Origin: Lumbricus rubellus
Taxonomy: Eukaryota; Annelida; Clitellata; Crassiclitellata; Lumbricidae
Direction of reading: 5' to 3'
Assembly (NCBI GenBank): GCA_945859605.1
Contig: OX243825.1
Span: forward strand, 19,957,581 to 20,021,580
Length of the DNA: 64,000 bases
The position numbers and the translations under genes were made by a program. Of this stretch, positions 42,201 to 55,400 are shown piece by piece (within the stretch, counting starts at the first letter, position 1; every line of letters begins with the position of its first letter). The notes beneath the pieces are model-generated. The model ran no database searches and had not been told where the DNA came from. It saw only the letters and a list, made by a program, of their open reading frames with translations.

Positions 42201-45200
42201 AATATCCATCTGAATAGTCCTTTTAGTCCAGCACTTGAAATGATGTACATTGCTGTACGTCAAATCGTCACAATTTGATTTGGCTGCTGTGTAGTGTGCA
42301 TCGATATAGAGTTTCAATGGATCAATAACAAAACTAACAAAGTAATCACATTAGATCGTACAGATTAGATTAGATTAAATAACATCTGATTATGTAAGAT
42401 TTAATAGTCTATGATGATCAAATAAAAAATTAGATTACATCAAATTAGCTCTGATTATGCACAACTGAGATCAAGATCAGCTTATGTTAGATTAGATTAT
42501 ATCATATTAGCTCTAATTATGTACAACTGAGTAGATTAAGATCAGTTTACCTTAGGTCAGATTAGATTAAACGTGAAGACTTACTCGAGCTGACTCCAAT
42601 CGCCTCAGCAAGTCTTCATCGGTGCTCATCAAATCATCCGTTTGTTTGAGTCGCTCCTTTATCTGAGCAACCCAGTCCGTAAATTCTTGAACGTCTTCCT
42701 CGATTTCAGTTTTCTTTAGTGAATATTCATCCAGATTCGTCTTCACCTGCTCAGCCATGCATGATGCCCTTTCCAGCTGTTTATCCACGCTTCGTTGACG
42801 TTCACTCATATCCACGGAGGAGCCGGGTCTTCCTTGACTCAGTTCCGCAAGGTTCCGGTTCACAGCATCTCGTCTGTCTTTGAAGCTTTGAAGCTCAGAC
42901 TGTGGGTCAAAGAAGTTGGGTCATTGTTTACTTGGGGCTCTTTTCAAACTTAAAACATGAGGATGATTAAAAAATAGTTCAAGACATTTTTTTTAAATGT
43001 TTGAAAGTAAAACAACCACTTACTATGAGGACAATGATGATAACAGTACAATGATAATGATGACGACGCTGAAGACGACAATGATGATGATGACGACAAT
43101 GATGATGATTTTCAATTCAATTTTTTTATTAAATTTATTTCCCGAACCAACAAGATAGTACAATTATGGCAGTGAGCATAATATTTAACATAATTTGGCT
43201 ATCAAGGGGAGATCCAGACAGTTAAAGAAAACAACATTAAAACAGTAAACAATTCCACGTGTTAATATCATTATTATTAGACGATGACCACATCCACCTC
43301 GTATTTGTTGAGATTGGCTTGCAGTACGACTGGATCTTTTTGAGTTGTCGTCAAGCATGACTCCATCTTGTGAACGATGTCATCGAGCCATGACTTCGAC
43401 TCCTCCTGATGCTGATCCATCTCTTCGTAGATGATCGTCTGCCTCTCCAGAGCCGTACGTGATGCAGCCAATGCCTGAAAATATCAGCAGACATCTCATG
43501 TGGACATGGCAATTAGGCATGTGTCTATCTGGGGAAAAATTTTTTTAGTGCATTTTCATATCACGTCTCGGGAGTGGTCATGTAAGACAAGCTGCACCTT
43601 AGTTAAAATGTCTAATTTGCATTTGAACAATTGGCCACAAATCAGTTGTGTACAGTTTTATGATTGTAAAAATACTACAAGCCACGAAAGCTCCTGAGAA
43701 TCACGAATAACTACAGTAAACTTTTAACAAGCATAAGGTCACAACGAGATGTGAATCTGCTTATGGGAGGGGTGGTGCTACTTTACTACTGATTTACATG
43801 ACTTGACAAAAAGAGTAATCAGCTCTACTTCACATGGCACTTCCCGCAAAGTCACACAGAGCAGCAATTGGAATATAGATCTGTTTATTATTGATCACAT
43901 AATCTCTCACATACATTGCACATCAATCAGGCGTTTCCTGCGCGAAAATCCCCAAGAACATGAAGGGCCAGTGCAGACACATTTGCAAGCCAGCCAGAAA
44001 AAGTGAGTTTTGACACATTCCCAGTAGCACAAACATGCCATTCAACCCAAATAACAGCACAACAATAACATCACATCACATTAAACTACATTATAAGTAT
44101 GTACGTAAAAGTTCATGACAATGACAGTGCTGTAAATTAGTACAGAAACTAACAATGCCTACCTCAACACCCTTCTGCCATTTGACAGTGTACTTCTTGA
44201 CCTCATTTTCTAATTCTGACGTGTCCATCTTGTTCTGTGGCAAGAGTTGAATCAATGCCTTCTGAAGTTGTTTACTTTGACTGTCGAGCATCTCAAGATT
44301 TCGCTGGCTGCTCACCATCCTCAGTTCAGCCAACTACGATGAAACAATACAGAATCAGATGCAGCAGCCTTGAGAAAATACAATTCTGCTTTATCATAGA
44401 AAGTATTTTCTATTTCAAAGTTGTCTTATACAGTGCGAACGTTTCAAGCGACACTTTGCTAACTACCCACAACAGCCCTTGGATGCTTACTGTGGGGGTT
44501 ACTTTAGCCGAAATCCCAAAAACATAACCCACAAGCCCATTACTGTTCATTTACATGACAGTGAGTAGCTCTACTTCACATGGCATTCCAGGATTTAAAG
44601 CCATGCAGAGCATCAATTGGAATAGAGTTCTGTGTATTACTGATCAAATAATAACCGAAAGTCAGATTATAAAGTGAAATACAAATTTGTACATTAACAA
44701 GCTACATTAAATTAAGACCAAGCACCATTTTGCAATACACTACAGCATTTAACAGAAAGGTCAACCTTAAATTTATCTAGTTTCTCTCGAGTTTCCTTCA
44801 GGTTGGAGGTTGCCATATCATCTGAGAACATCGGTTCCATGCTGGTGATACAGCTGTCGAGTTCCGATTTGAGGTCTTCGTACTTTCGGAACTGATTAAC
44901 GGTTGACTGAGCACCATCAGAATGCTTTGCTAACCGCTGTTTCAAGTCTTGACACTTTTTTGCAACAGCATTGACTTCCGCCTCAATGACTCCATGCTGG
45001 GAAGGATCATCCAATCCCAATCGCCTGCCAAGCTCCTGGAATTCATCTAGTAGCTTTCCGCTTTTGTTCATCTCTGTTTCTGCCGCTTTTAATCCATCCA
45101 TCACACCCTGGAGCTCTTCTAAAGTCGGGGTACTAGAGATGTTGGCAAAGATATCCTGCACTCTGTCTTCTACGTTCCTTTGAATGTCCAGAAGTCTCTC

Positions 45201-48200
45201 TTTAACGTCATCGAACCTTTTACAGTTTTCTTCCAGACACATAAGTTTTTCCTTTCGTGAATTCAACTCCACGTCTCCACTCCTCACTGCGTGCAGCAAA
45301 TCATCCAGATCGGCTCCCACGTCAACAACCTTCTGGGTGTCACGATCCCGAAAGACCATTGCAGCTCCGTTCAGCACTTTAACAACACGGCTGTGGCGAG
45401 ATCCAAGCTCCTCCACATCGTTCTCTGCCTTCGCCAGTTTCAACTGAAGAGAAGATATTTCACTTTGGCTCAGATCTTTGTCGTTAAGTTTCTCAACGAG
45501 TGCTTTTATCTCGCTTTTCTTGTCCTGCAGCGTCTCGTGGAACTCACTCCAGACTTCATGAGCTTCAATCTTACGATCAACGGTCTTCTGAATCCCGTCA
45601 ATGTTTTGCTCTATTGATTTAAGTCTATGTTCTAACTTTCTCTTCTCTTCGGGATTCGTGCAGTCTCTGAGAAATATTTCTGCTTCAGTTTTCAAACCTT
45701 TCCAGTCGGTTTTGATTTCATCGCAAACGGAATTCAGGTTCTAAACACAGTAGAAGACAAAATAAATTTAACATAATTGAAATAAAGTAAGAGTGAAATG
45801 AATACAAGAATCTCATCATCAACGATAATTTGCAGCAGAGTAAGGGTACACCTTCAACTCCACAGAAAAATCACCTGAGGAGCTAAAAGAACATATGGAT
45901 TTAATATAAAACATCATCACTAAAATCAGCATAAAATCACTGGCAGTACAAAACAGAACATGTATACAAATTAGATGTTTTACAACTGATACATTCAAGC
46001 AAAATGTCTTATGCTCGCCATGCCATGAGCATGGTAGAAATGGTAAGATCATGATAATGATATACATGATGACATAATTATATTTTGTGTAAAGTGAAAT
46101 CTAATCAGACCTGTACAGATGAGCCGATATCATCTGTATACAATTCACTCGGTTCTTCAGAAGCCGTTTTCACCATGGCCAATCGCTTTTCGAATGATTC
46201 AACTTGAGATTCAAAGTCCTGTTTTTTCGCCAATGAAACATCGATCTGTTGTACAACATCTGCAACCTCATCTTCTAGATGGCGCCACTGTTCCAACAAA
46301 GTCGTCTGCTTCTGACCAACCTCTCGAGAGCCACCGTCATCAAGAAATGGCTCAAGATTGGTCATGGATGTTTCGAGATCTTTTAAAAGGCCCTTGTTTG
46401 CAGCAAGTTCCCTTTGAATGCCCTAAAAATCATACATACGCACACAGATTCAGAGTAACTCAAAACAAAGTCTAGTTAAACAAACTTTGATCAATGTTGA
46501 TAACGAGAGACTGATCATAGTTCTCGAAGTCAAACTTCATGACTGGAGAACGAATCTGACAAAAGTAATTTAATTTTAAAACATTCATTCTTCACAAGCA
46601 TTATATGAAAAGACTGGTGTTGCCATGTCATTATTTAACAACAGATCAAAAACTGTTTAATCTACAATCTAATATTTTTTTAATCCATTAGGTCACAATA
46701 GAAACCAAAATATTGCATAATATAGACTCTGATTCTAAAACAGCAAACCTAGATCTGCTGCATTTTGACAGAGAATTTCTTTGCCAGTAAATTAAAATAC
46801 AATACAATGTTCTTTGTATCTTCATGCCATCATGTCACCACTCAACCATCCCCTCATACACCTAAAATGCGTAAAAGCTCAATATTCAGTATATAAATTC
46901 CTTTTTCTCACTTTGAAAAGTGAAAGCTGTCCATTCAGATGGCCTGTGTCCAATGACGTCGGGTCCGGCCTTTCACGAGCACGAATCGCCAAAGAGTTGA
47001 GCATCTCTTTGACGTGCTCAGTCTGTTGAGCATGGCGTGTCCATGCTGTAACAGCATCTTTTGCTGAGTCATTCTGAGCAAGCAGTTCTGTTGCTAGAAC
47101 TGTCCATTGCTGTTGAACTTGGCTGAGTTGAGCAGCTATGCCAGGTTTATCAGTGAGGTAGTTGCCCTCTGATATCATCTCAGTCAACACATCCTCGTAT
47201 CTGTGAAGCTCATGCAGGGATGCCTAGAAGCATGACACACAAAGAATTAAGCATCAGGTTTATCTAATCTTATCTAATCCAAGCTAATGTGTATAGCCTT
47301 TATCACAGCAGAGTTATTCAGAAGTGCTCTCAGCGTGACAGGCCCATGAAAAGAGAAAGGTCTTCAAGCAGTGAAAAGATGCAGGTGAATTTCCCACCAG
47401 AATCCTGTTACAAATCGCAAGAAAATCATTCCACATTGAGGGACTCACATTACGTATTTAACGAAAAAATATAAAATTATTTTGAGTGATAAATGATGTT
47501 CCAGAAAAATGAGATAGATCAAAACAGAACTACAGTCTACATGCATTTAAATACCACTTGTGTAATGTAATGTAATGTAATGTAATGTAATGCAAACCTT
47601 CAAAAGTTCTCGGTACCACACAAAAGACAAATAAGACCAACTAATTCACCGATGCTACATCATGGCAAATCAAGTAAGCAATTATAGACAGGCTTTTCTG
47701 TCCGCTTTGTCACCCATTCTTCGTATCCTATCAGGTCAAGTTGAAGGATCAACCAGCAATACCCAGCAGGTATAGTTACAGCATACCAACCATGGGAAGT
47801 GGTCACACAATGGCTACCATTATACCAACAACTGCTCAGTTGCATTTCACATCATACCTCTTGTCTCTGTAGCCGTTCCTTAGCATCACTGAGGCTCCCT
47901 GACTTCCCCGTCTCCTTGGCAACCTGCAGTTCCATGTCTTGTAACCATGGCAACAGCCTCTCAGCAGCCGACTGATAGAGGTTCCAGTGAGAAACATCGG
48001 AGGACAGCGTCTTCTGAGTGCGCTGCAATCGATCGCAGAGACCTCGCCATCTGTCCCTCGCTGTAGCGACACGGCTTCTTGAATCTTTGGATTCGGATGA
48101 GGATCGACCTGGAGATAGGACGCTCTCCTCCTTCTCCAGGCTCTCCAGCTCGTTTCCTCCATCACGTATTTCTCTGTGTAGAACCTGAAGAATAAAAACA

Positions 48201-51200
48201 AGACAATAGGAGAAGTTGATCAAAAGAATGCAATCTGGCAATGTACAGATCTGATTTTCGTAGAATTCAAACGTTACTATTTGGAAAAAGGGACAAACCT
48301 CCGCTTAGCAGGATTGTTATCCCTTTTGGGCCCCACTGTTGTTGCTAGCAGTTCAATTTGATTTTCAACCGTACTTTGTTGTGTCTTTGCTGTACATATT
48401 GGCATACAATTCTCAATAAAATGATCGATTGATTGATTGATTGGTTGATTGATTGATTGAAGAAATAAAAACGTCAAATACAATCTCTACTAGTGACAGT
48501 TCTGAATTATTGAGGAAAAACAGTTTTGTTTGGAACCCAGATGTTTTGCAAAATACTAATACAGTAATTTAAAGAAACATCAATTTTTAGTTTTGAGTGA
48601 CAGATCTGCGGAGAGATAGTATGAGGTGACTTTGGTGAGTTTGTAGGATGGACAAGATAGCTACAATTTTGGCTGAAGTGCAATACAAGACAGTCAATAG
48701 AAAGTAAAAGAACCACAACAGTTCAGTTTAGTGCTGATAATAAGCTTAGAGCAATATGGCACTGAGTTCACAAAATTGTAAAAGCCCTCTCAACAAATAA
48801 TCATGTATATGCACACGTTATAGCACTCTTTTCAAGATTTCTACTCAGAAGCGCTCCCGATTACAGCACGAACACTGAAAAGAAATTTTACCCTGAAGCG
48901 CTGAGCAATTGCGAGTGAAGAACTGTATAACCAATGTACAACCAATTAGTAAAGCAAATTGCCATGACATACCGCAGCCATAGCAAACTGTTTCTCAGGA
49001 GTTGCATTCACCTCCTCCACCTCTTTAATCTTCTCTTCCTTCTCACCCAACCAAGTGGAAAAGTTTTCCAGCCTCTCGAGAAACGTCTTCCACTTGTCAT
49101 CCACCACTTCCAGCTCTCCCACTCGGATGGCAAGCTCGGAGATGAGGACATCGTGAGTCCTCTGAATGTCCGCCATGTCACTCCGAAGCGTTTCCTGGCG
49201 TCCCTCGCTTGCCATGTCCGCCAAGGCCGCTGTCAAAGTGTCCAGTTTCTCCACCTGACCCCTGGACTTTACCACTTCACTGAGCAGTTCCTGCTTCATG
49301 GAAAGCTCCTTACCAACATCCATTTTTTTGCTACCATTTGATGCTGCAAGTTTCGCCGATCGATTCTCAACGGTGTCGATAAATTCTTTTAGTTTTGTTC
49401 GTGTTACCTCGTAGTCTTCCCATTTAACCAGGTTTTCCTGTTGTCCAGAAAACAATCCATTTCTCATATAAACACAGTAGGACAAAATTAAATTTTTCAA
49501 AAGAATTTACTTTTGTTAATAAAGTATTATAACTGTAACTGAGAGAGCAATTAAAAATGTATGAAAATAACATTAAAAGTAACGTTATAGAGAATTTATT
49601 AAAATTAGCACTGTACTGTACAAATTCTAATTATTCTCTGTGAGGTGCCCTTGTAATGGCATGGCTATGTGACGGCACAATATAAATTGTTGTAATTATT
49701 GGTATTATTAAATGAAGGCAAATCATACCATTCTTAAATTAAAAATTATAGCAAAACAAAAGAAATGCTGCCAAATAAGTAAAAAATACTATCACCAAAA
49801 TTTAACATGTCTTTCATGCAGGTATTGAACGAACTGGGAGTGCTCCTAAGTAGTTACACACTATATCAAATTGCTAGCAAATAAAATTAATAAATAAATA
49901 AATAATTAATTTAATAGTGGGCACGCACCTTTAGAGCCATGTACTTCCATTCTGCAAGTTGATTTGTCTCAGCGACAGAGTCCGTCAGCGCCATCAGCGC
50001 TTCCTGAACAAACACCGGAATATCTCCTCCTCCTTCCCCCAGAAGACTACGACCTTGAGCAATGTCAGATTCTAAGGAAGACCGATGCTTTTCCAGATCA
50101 GCACGAATGGTCTGAAACAAAACATGAGTTTGTGCAATTGAACTGTCACCACCTGGTGCCGTCAGCTCTTAGATCTCTGGCGATAGTCACGATGTATCCT
50201 CTCCATTGTTTCCTCTCTCTTGAGATTGAACTGTAATACCTAAATATTTTTATTTTCCTGAAAGTGACGTGATTACATGACAAATTCTGATTTCATATAA
50301 ATTGTTTGGTAACAGAGCTGCTACTGGTCTTAACTCCCTTACCACCCACAAGACTAGTGTAGTGAATGATAATTATGTGAATCCTATACACTCGGTCAGT
50401 AAAGGGTTAAGACAGTAATTCAATGTCGAGAAGTTATACTTTTGTGTCAATGAAACCTCAGTGAAGATGAGTTCGCAATGGATTCAACCTCAAAGTCCAA
50501 TGGTGGCTTTGCATCAAAAAATTGTAAAATCTTAGGTCAGTCCAGAAGGATGGATGGATCAACCACAGCATTGAAGGGGTGCCATCTTACATCTGTGGGG
50601 TGCGGTGGTGTAGTGGGTATGTTCGTTGCCTTGCAGCCGGAAGGTTGCAGGTTCGAATCCACCTCAAGTTGCCTCGTAGGGACCTTGGGCAAGTCCTTCA
50701 CTCGCAATTGCTCTGCGCTTCAGCGTGAAACTCCGATGCAGTGTCCGCGCTGTAGTCGGGAGCACCTCTGAATAGAGCGCTCGAAGGGGCGCTATAACAA
50801 GTGCACATACAAACAATAATGTGTTTTCCAGATATCACTCAACTGTGTTCCTCATATTTCCCCCCACGTAAACAGGCGACATGCAAAATTCTGCTTACCT
50901 CTTGCTCCTCGAGCATGATCCTGACCGACTCTGGTCCATCAAGAGGCACATCTTCCCTCACCCTCTCCTCCTTCTCGCTCAGCCACTGCATCTGCCGCTC
51001 CACCGTCTCCTTGTAGTCATGGCAACGGACAACAATGGACGACTGCGAAGTGGTTATCTCAACCGCTGGCAGCAGCTGCTGGTAGTGTTGGATGACTTCT
51101 GCAAGATAGCTGCGCTCTTGTTCGTGCTCTTGCGAGGTCATGATTGGCGCCAGCGTTTCAATCGTACGCCGTAACCATTGCGCTTCTTCCCTGTGCTCAT

Positions 51201-52438
51201 CGATGTTACCAATAATCTCCTATAAACAACAGGAAAAATTAATAGATTCCAATCATTTGAGTAATTTAATCGATAATTAATTATAAATTATTTATTATTT
51301 ATTCCCTAACTGTAATAATATTACTCATTAACTTATTATTTATTCTTTAACTGTAATAATATTAATGATTGATCATAATTTAATTACTAACCATAAGCAT
51401 TTTATTATAATATCTTCTTATCTTATCTTATCTGACAATTTATAAAGCGCTTCTTGCAGCAAGAGCCTTTCAGAATCGCTCCCAGTGCGTTCATCTCCGA
51501 GAAAAAAAGGCAAGTTTTTAGACGAGAGAAAGATGAGGATACACTACCAGAGAGGATGGCAGAGTGAACTGATGGGGGAAGCCCATTCCATAAAGAGGGA
51601 CCAATGCAGGCAAATGATCTGGATTGCGCCATGGCGGTCCTGACTTGCGGGACAAAGAGGTCAAGCCGATCAGAGGACCTAAGAGGACGCAGCGAAGTGG
51701 CAGAAGGGGGGCGAAGTATCTGATCACACAAATACTTCGGAGCAAGACCCATTTGAGACTTGATGACCAAAATTAGGACCTTAAATTGTATACGGGTCGA
51801 GAATGGAAGCCAGTGAAGTTGTTCAGTCATGAATGAAGAAATGTGGGAGAATCGAGGAAGGCGGGCAATGAGCCTAGCGGCAGCATTGAGTACAGATTGC
51901 AGAGGAGCTAGGCGAACCTTGGGTAGACCAATAAGGACAGAAATATTTACACAGCGCCTTTCAACAAACTTTGCTTTACTACAATGCATGATTGATTCAT
52001 AACTGATAAAAGTATACGTCACAAGTCACACAAGAAAATAAAAAGCACTGAATAAGCCTGTTCTCACAACAAGAATGCATTAAAATTTACTTAAATGAAA
52101 AACATAAAAATTTGTAAACCTGGAATTTCTCTAAAGTCTTTCGGTACTCTGGTGTAGAAAGACTTTCCTGTTTCAAACTGTTTATGCTTATTTCCAGCTC
52201 ATCCATCCAATCAATAAATGCATCTCTCCTAAAAAAAATAGAACAATCGTGCAAAAAATTTGGAAAACAAATGTTAGTTACTATAAATAGGTTGTACTAA
52301 TAACTTTACTGATTCTACTCTGGTATCATTACCATTCTTTTACTCTTTCACTTCAGGCGTACAAAATAATTGATGCATTTGATGAGTCTTTAGTTAAATT
52401 AATATCGCTTTTAAAATTCTCATAATAATAATAATAAC

Positions 52439-52479
<41 letters not shown>

Positions 52480-55400
52480 AAAACATATTTACCAATGGAT
52501 CTCCTTAATGATACCAACGTATCTCTTTAACGATACATTTTAACGTGATCGTGTTCTGTTTTGTTAACTAAGACAACAACGAAGAGGTCATCTCCAGACA
52601 AGTTTTATCAACAGCTAGTAACATTCAAGTTGCTGAGAAATCGAGTTCACATCGGTGCATAAAAAAATACAAAACACAAGCAAATGGCTGTTGAGATTTC
52701 TTCTGAGCAACTCCAGACCTGTCTCTGTAGTTTTCGACCCTTTTGATAGCCTCATTCATCTGTTCCTCCTGTGTTTGAACTTCCTTCTGCAACACCTGCC
52801 ACCAGTCATCATGCTTCTCAAAACGTTCTCTTAAAGATGTGGCAGCGTCAATGTTAACAGACGCAGTACGTGATATGACATCGGACATTGCAGCAAGGCA
52901 TTGCTCACAGGACGTCATTAAGTCGCTGTTTGCAAATATCACCTATGGCATAAAGCAAAAGAAAAAATTTCTTTTAGTGGAACATAGCAAACATGAGCTG
53001 AAAGCGCAAAAAATAACACTGATAATTAACCCTTTGAACCCAGAGCTCCAGTAACGCTATATGGATAACGGGCCGAAAAACCCACCAGCCGGGCTCAAAG
53101 GGTTAATTAACGAATACATTAATAACCTAATGGTTCACAGGGGTGTTTGTAGATTGCTGAAGACAAGAGGACGGAACTACAACTTTATGCTAAATCAGTA
53201 GACTATAAGTTCACATGCCAGTGAAATGATATCTGATCATTAGCCAAGTTAGCTACCTCGGTAAGAGAGCTGGCAGACGCGTGTCTGTGAAAGAGAGCGT
53301 GCGGGCTGCAGTTCGATTCCCGAAGGTGGCTATTTCAGAGATTCAAAATCTCGGGCTAGTACGGTCCGCCCACGGGGACCTAAATGGCGTGGCGTCCATT
53401 CAAACGGGCGAGCGGTGGTGAAGGATCTCACCATCAGGGTCGAGGCCATAGACAGCCGCTATATAAAAATTCGATTACATTTTACATTTACATAAATGGG
53501 AAATGATAACATTGCTGTTTGGAATCTCCGAGTGTCTTACGTTGTGATTCTGCAAGAGATTGCCAAAGTCCGTTCTTTTCTTCATCTCTTCGCGATGGTT
53601 TCGCAACGTCTCGTCACAGCGATCAACGTTCCGCATGAATTCCGTCTCTTCAGATTGGAACTCCAAGACGAGAAGATGCAAAAGAGACGCTCGCTTCATC
53701 TCCTGAATAAAATAATTCCACAGATGAATAATTCTTAAATAATAATTAAATTTCCATATATCAGGTTTCCTGATATATATTATATTGACTGCATTTATCT
53801 ATCTATCTATCTGCGGAATTTATATAGCAACCCTTCAAGATAACTATTCAGAGGCGCTCCCGACCTAGGCACGACCAAAAGGGAAGTCTCGAGTAGTTTA
53901 CAAAAAGAGTTACATGTAGACTTGTCCTGCAGAAGGGAAATAGCAAAACATAGACTGAAACCCCAAGCAAGACATGTAAATAGAACTAGTACTTTTAAAT
54001 CGTTGGAAAATTACTTAACTGTTTAATTAAAATTAATCTATTGTATGTTGCGCAGGCATAGTTTTCAATTGATACTGAAAGACTTGGACGACTAGAACAC
54101 TACTGAATCGCTACTGAATCTGTGAGCGGCGCTATAAAAATGTTCAATTACAATTACAATTCTAACCTCTACATTTCTTGATGTTGAATGAAGACTATCG
54201 TTGACATTCTCACGATCTTTATCACAAATCAGTTGTAGAAGCTCCTGACTCGCTCGCTGGAAATTTTCCAGCGTCTGCTCGTCAATCTGTTCCACGAATT
54301 CCTTGAATTGAGACACAGAAACATGAATACAAGCAAAACAAAAATTATGAGACTTTTCCCCATGCTTAAATTTCTATCAGTGATTAAAAGTCTGAGTCTC
54401 TGCACATACTCCACGTTGATCAACAGATGCAGGGGTTTCTATCCACCCCCCAAACCCCACAAGCTGCCAGGCTCAATCTCTCTCCTTCCCCCTCTCCCGG
54501 CCAGGCCTTCTCCTCCCAACGCAAGTTTGGCTCATTTCTGTATAGGAATAGAAGCTCCAAAACAGACCCCACGTTGATTGTTAAAAATAACAATGCATAT
54601 GAATGTGTGAATGCGTTTATCTATAGCAAGTAAAAAGCCATGACAGCTATACTACAGTACTAAATTAGAATCCATTAGATCAGTACTAGCAAAACATTAA
54701 AATGCTTGATAACTATAGTCATGATTGGGTGCAATGCAGTGACTTCCTTTCATAGGCCATACCATAATCATTGAGGCAGAGCATGACCAACTGAAACAAT
54801 ATGCATTTATACACTCAAGTATTTCTCTTACTTGGTGGTTTATTTCAGTGATATAACATCATACTCTCAGGCTAGCACAGTCTGTACATGGGGGATCTTA
54901 AATGCCATGTTTTTGCGATAATGCTTTTGCTGTGCTATCCTGTTGTTGTTTTGGCAAAGGTTTCAATAAAAGATTGATTGATTGATGTTACCCATTCCAA
55001 CATGCCCTACTTGTGATGTGCAGTGGTGTGAAGGATCTCATTCACATCAATTAACTGAAAAATGAGCAGGAATGATTTAATATATAAAAATGTGTGCATC
55101 TACATTTTTAGCTCAAATTCTACCCACATACAAAGAATGCATGAACCATTCTTCCGATCAGGTCCTGAGGTTCAGTGTGCAAGAGCTCCTGAGAAATTAT
55201 TCAATGAAAAGGCACTACACAAATTCGTAATCGCAATTACAATATTACAATTCCAATCCAGACGAATCAGCCATTAAAGTACTGGATACGAAGGAGATAC
55301 CTTTATCCGATGCAAAAGGGAATCTGAAGACTCGTTCTTTGTACTCAACAGCTGTTCTCCCAAAACCAACCAATCTTCCAGAGGCTGTTTTCTGTCAAGA

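Noticed and set aside
50595..50680. tRNA gene (good box A and box B)
   Set aside because: The same head recurs in many copies joined to a common non-tRNA body and tail; it is a SINE promoter and no cloverleaf with a paired acceptor stem is evident.
51423..52022. 199-codon open frame as a host gene
   Set aside because: It is the reverse-transcriptase C-terminus of a truncated LINE with its 3' tail.
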